DNA of 64,000 nucleotides from Microbacterium sp. BR1. Lineage in GTDB: Bacteria > Actinomycetota > Actinomycetes > Actinomycetales > Microbacteriaceae. Location: assembly GCF_002812725.1 (NCBI RefSeq), contig NZ_NMUN01000004.1, positions 930,001 through 994,000 on the forward strand, read 5' to 3'. The first letter of the stretch is position 1. Each line of letters starts with the position of its first letter. This document shows, piece after piece, positions 61,721 to 64,000 of this stretch. Both the position numbers and the translations under genes were made by a program. Under the pieces are notes generated by a model. The model saw nothing but the letters and a program-made list of their open reading frames with translations. It made no database searches and was not told the DNA's origin.

Positions 61721-63073
61721 ATGCACAATCACGTCACCGCTTCCGCGAGCGAGCCCTGGGACACGATCATCATCGGCGGGGGCGTCGCCGGCCTCAGCGC
61801 CGCACTCATGCTCGGGCGCGCACGCCGCCGCGTCCTCGTCATCGACGCGGGTCAACCGCGCAACCGCTTCGCCTCGCACATGCACGCCGTGCTCGGACAC
61901 GAGGGGATCGACCCCGCCGAGCTGCTCCGTATCGGCCGCGCCGACGCATCCGCCATCGGTGTCGAGTTCATGGATGCCTCGGTGACACGCGTCGACGACT
62001 CGGGCGAACCGGACCCGGGTGACCTGACCGTGACGACCGACGACGGGACGTCGTACGCCGCTCGCACGCTCATCGTTGCGACGGGAATCACCGATCGCCT
62101 CCCCGACATCCCCGGGCTGGCCGAACGCTGGGGCACGAGCGTGTTGCACTGCCCCTACTGCCACGGTTGGGAAGTGCGCGACCGGCGCCTGGGCGTGCTC
62201 GCAACCTCGCCCATGGCACTCCACCAGGTGCAACTGCTTCGCCAGTGGAGCAACGACGTGGTGCTCTTCGCGGGACTCGTCCCGACCCTCGACGCACCGA
62301 CACGGACTCGGCTCGGTGCTCGGGGAATCCGGATCGTCGACCAGGCCGTCGTCGAGGTTCTCGGCAGCGGCAACACCCTCACCGGGGTCCGGCTCGAGGA
62401 CGGGACCGTCGTCGAGATCGACGCGATCTTCACGGGCGGCGCGCCCGAACCGCACGATCGGATGCTCGAGGCCTGGTCGGGGCGCGTCAACGCGACGCTC
62501 GAAGCCATCGCGCGCGACCTCGAACCGGGCCGCGCCCTGGACCTCGGATGCGGCGAAGGGGGCGACGCCATCTGGCTCGCCGAGAACGGATGGCACGCTA
62601 CGGGCGTCGACCTCTCGCCGACCGCGATCGACCGGGCCCGGACGGCTGCCACCGCACGTGGGCTGACCGCGCGTACGACGTTCGTGGTGTCCGACCTGTC
62701 GACGTACACCGACACGGACACCGGCACGGATCCGGATGCGAAAACTGACGATTACGATCTGGTCACCGCATCCTTCCTGCAGTCCCCCGTCCACCTGCCG
62801 CGCGAGCAGATCCTGCGCGCAGCGACGGAGCTCGTCGCACTGCACGGACGGCTGCTGATCGTCGGGCATGCCGCGCCGCCGGCCTGGGCGCCGCCCGAAC
62901 ACATGCGAGCCGTCGTCTTCCCGACCCCCGAGGGCGACCTCGCGGCACTCCACCTCGACCCGACACGGTGGCAGACGCTCGTCTGCGAGGTACGGGAGCG
63001 CGCCGCCACGGCCCCGGACGGCTCGCAGGCCGTTCTGCTCGACAGCGTGGTGCTCGTACAACGCACCTCGTGA
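61721..63073 (+). CDS. Fused flavin oxidoreductase / SAM methyltransferase, shortened at the junction
   Basis: A 450-residue fusion. Residues 1 to about 245 form a thioredoxin-reductase-like flavoprotein: IIGGGVAGLSAALMLGRARR for FAD and HCPYCHGWE as the redox CxxC. Residues from about 252 form a class I methyltransferase: WSGRVNATLEAIARDL, then ALDLGCGEGGDAIWLA for SAM and GVDLSPTAIDRAR. Full-length fusions of this kind keep a second FAD-binding segment and a methyltransferase lead-in between the two; here GGAPEPHDRMLE runs straight into WSGRV. The reading frame is intact. The substrate is unknown. Confidence 0.83.
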   Translation: MHNHVTASASEPWDTIIIGGGVAGLSAALMLGRARRRVLVIDAGQPRNRFASHMHAVLGHEGIDPAELLRIGRADASAIGVEFMDASVTRVDDSGEPDPGDLTVTTDDGTSYAARTLIVATGITDRLPDIPGLAERWGTSVLHCPYCHGWEVRDRRLGVLATSPMALHQVQLLRQWSNDVVLFAGLVPTLDAPTRTRLGARGIRIVDQAVVEVLGSGNTLTGVRLEDGTVVEIDAIFTGGAPEPHDRMLEAWSGRVNATLEAIARDLEPGRALDLGCGEGGDAIWLAENGWHATGVDLSPTAIDRARTAATARGLTARTTFVVSDLSTYTDTDTGTDPDAKTDDYDLVTASFLQSPVHLPREQILRAATELVALHGRLLIVGHAAPPAWAPPEHMRAVVFPTPEGDLAALHLDPTRWQTLVCEVRERAATAPDGSQAVLLDSVVLVQRTS

Positions 63074-63145
63074 CGACGGGGCTTGATCACGAGTCCGGAC
63101 CTGGTGGCGTATCAGAGACGTGATGACGGGTCGGGGCCTGCCCCG

Positions 63146-63151
63146 TAGCCT
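63146..63151 (+). promoter_or_regulatory. -10 element of the last gene (leaderless)
   Basis: TAGCCT ends 6 nt before ATG 63158. Confidence 0.55.
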
Positions 63152-63157
63152 GGGAGC

Positions 63158-63964
63158 ATGACTCCTCGCACCGAGAGCACGACACACACCCCGCCCGCCG
63201 TTCGGGGCCTGCGACGCGCGGCGATCGTCGTCGTGATCGTGTCGCTGCTGCTGGCCGGGGTGCTCGGGATCGTCGCCCTGCTCTCGGGCGAGTTCGGCGA
63301 GACGCAGAGCCGCATCCTGCTCACGACGCTGGCCGTCGCCGCTTTCGGACTCACCGCGCTGTGCCACCTCGCCATCGCCTCGCACCGGTTCCGGGTCGTC
63401 GGCTACATCGGCATCGCCGCCAGCGTCGCCGCGCTCGTGCCCGCGCTCGTGCTGATCTGGTCGTGGTTCAACGTCAGCGAAACGACGAGCGAGTGGTTCC
63501 GCGCCCTCGGTTTCTTGACGATCCTCGCGGTCACACTCGCGCAGGCCAACCTGCTTCTCCGCTACGCGTCATCAACCCGCGCGATCGTACGCATAGGTCT
63601 CGCGATCACGCTGGTCGCTGCGGTGATCGTCGCGATCATGCTGTGGCTGCCGATCCTGACCGACGGCGACATCCCGGGCGCGGACACGGGGTATTGGCGG
63701 TTCTTCGGCGTGATCGCGATCGTCGACGTGATCGGAACGATCGCGGTACCGATCATCGGACTCGTCGTGCGGGGACGGCCGGACGACGGCGCGCGACTGA
63801 TCCTCGACGTCCCGGCCGAGCTCCTCGTCCGCCTCGACGCGGCAGCGGCCGCCTCCGGCAAGGGTCGCGAGGCTACCGCCGTGGACGCGCTGCGGCGCGG
63901 GCTGGACGGGCAACCGACCAGTCCGCAGTCCGCGCAAGCCCCGGAAGCCGGACCCACGACCTAG
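63158..63964 (+). CDS. Hypothetical membrane protein with a ribbon-helix-helix-like tail
   Basis: A 268-residue protein with six membrane segments between about residues 20 and 205. A soluble C-terminal part follows: LILDVPAELLVRLDAAAAAS then GREATAVDALRRGL. The strand-helix-helix pattern resembles a CopG/Arc-type fold, though a DNA-binding role in a membrane protein is unusual and unproven. No family is recognised. ATG 63158 is preceded by TAGCCT at 6 nt. The last 36 bases of the window hold no feature. Confidence 0.65.
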   Translation: MTPRTESTTHTPPAVRGLRRAAIVVVIVSLLLAGVLGIVALLSGEFGETQSRILLTTLAVAAFGLTALCHLAIASHRFRVVGYIGIAASVAALVPALVLIWSWFNVSETTSEWFRALGFLTILAVTLAQANLLLRYASSTRAIVRIGLAITLVAAVIVAIMLWLPILTDGDIPGADTGYWRFFGVIAIVDVIGTIAVPIIGLVVRGRPDDGARLILDVPAELLVRLDAAAAASGKGREATAVDALRRGLDGQPTSPQSAQAPEAGPTT

Positions 63965-64000
63965 GCTGCCGCTACGCCGAGCCCTTCAGGTGCGCCGCCG

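Noticed and set aside
1..64000. tRNA, rRNA, prophage or insertion sequences
   Set aside because: No cloverleaf, integrase, transposase or structural phage genes were recognised on either strand.

Overview
The window is chromosomal DNA of a very GC-rich actinobacterium. It shows the actinobacterial dcw cluster with DUF3040 beside it, a class II DAHP synthase, a GarA/FtsR/MerR block, ImuA'-ImuB-DnaE2, many GTG starts, and TANNNT hexamers placed 6-8 nt before start codons. Gene content fits Microbacteriaceae, most likely Microbacterium; the genus is inference. No rRNA, tRNA, CRISPR array, insertion sequence or prophage was seen.

Layout. 0-10 kb: minus-strand dcw cluster, read mraZ-rsmH-ftsL-ftsI-murF-mraY-murD-ftsW-murG (murG cut by the window edge), with a triple 10-bp MraZ operator upstream. 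10-22 kb: a block in the same order as Mycobacterium tuberculosis Rv2173-Rv2187: prenyl synthase, Rv2175c-like DNA-binding protein, PASTA serine/threonine kinase, aroG, acyltransferase, ROK kinase and acyl-CoA synthetase, interrupted by a DUF559 nuclease-fold gene flanked by two related palindromes. 21-32 kb: def, a MinD-like ATPase with an acidic repeat tail, pyruvate carboxylase, an orphan ParA, two MerR regulators, the FHA protein GarA, a frameshifted copC and dihydrolipoyl dehydrogenase. 32-39 kb: a CYTH gene without a usable start, glycogen phosphorylase, a class I amidotransferase, nnrE and a YihY protein.

38.7-43.5 kb: a reduced type IV pilus-like locus in two minus-strand operons. One is pilD-pilM-pilN, with pilN frameshifted. 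The other is a pseudopilin, a second pilM and an unlisted 38-residue membrane protein that looks like a minimal PilN. Three copies of the palindrome ATGAG-N6-CTCAT lie in the two gene-free stretches around these operons. No assembly ATPase, platform protein or major pilin is present. This is the best candidate for an undescribed arrangement.

43.5-64 kb: a glycosyltransferase, small membrane proteins, the SOS mutasome imuA'-imuB-dnaE2 with a LexA-type box and a hexanucleotide repeat in imuB, dienelactone hydrolase, pyruvate:quinone oxidoreductase, an XRE-cupin/2OG-Fe oxygenase/adenosine-deaminase-like operon, a DUF222-HNH gene followed by decayed 35-bp repeats, and a second XRE-cupin regulator divergent from a flavin-oxidoreductase/methyltransferase fusion that appears to lack sequence at its junction.

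Three genes between 30.6 and 38.9 kb (copC, CYTH, pilN) are out of frame by one or two bases, two of them at short C or GC runs. Assembly indels and real decay cannot be told apart from the sequence alone.
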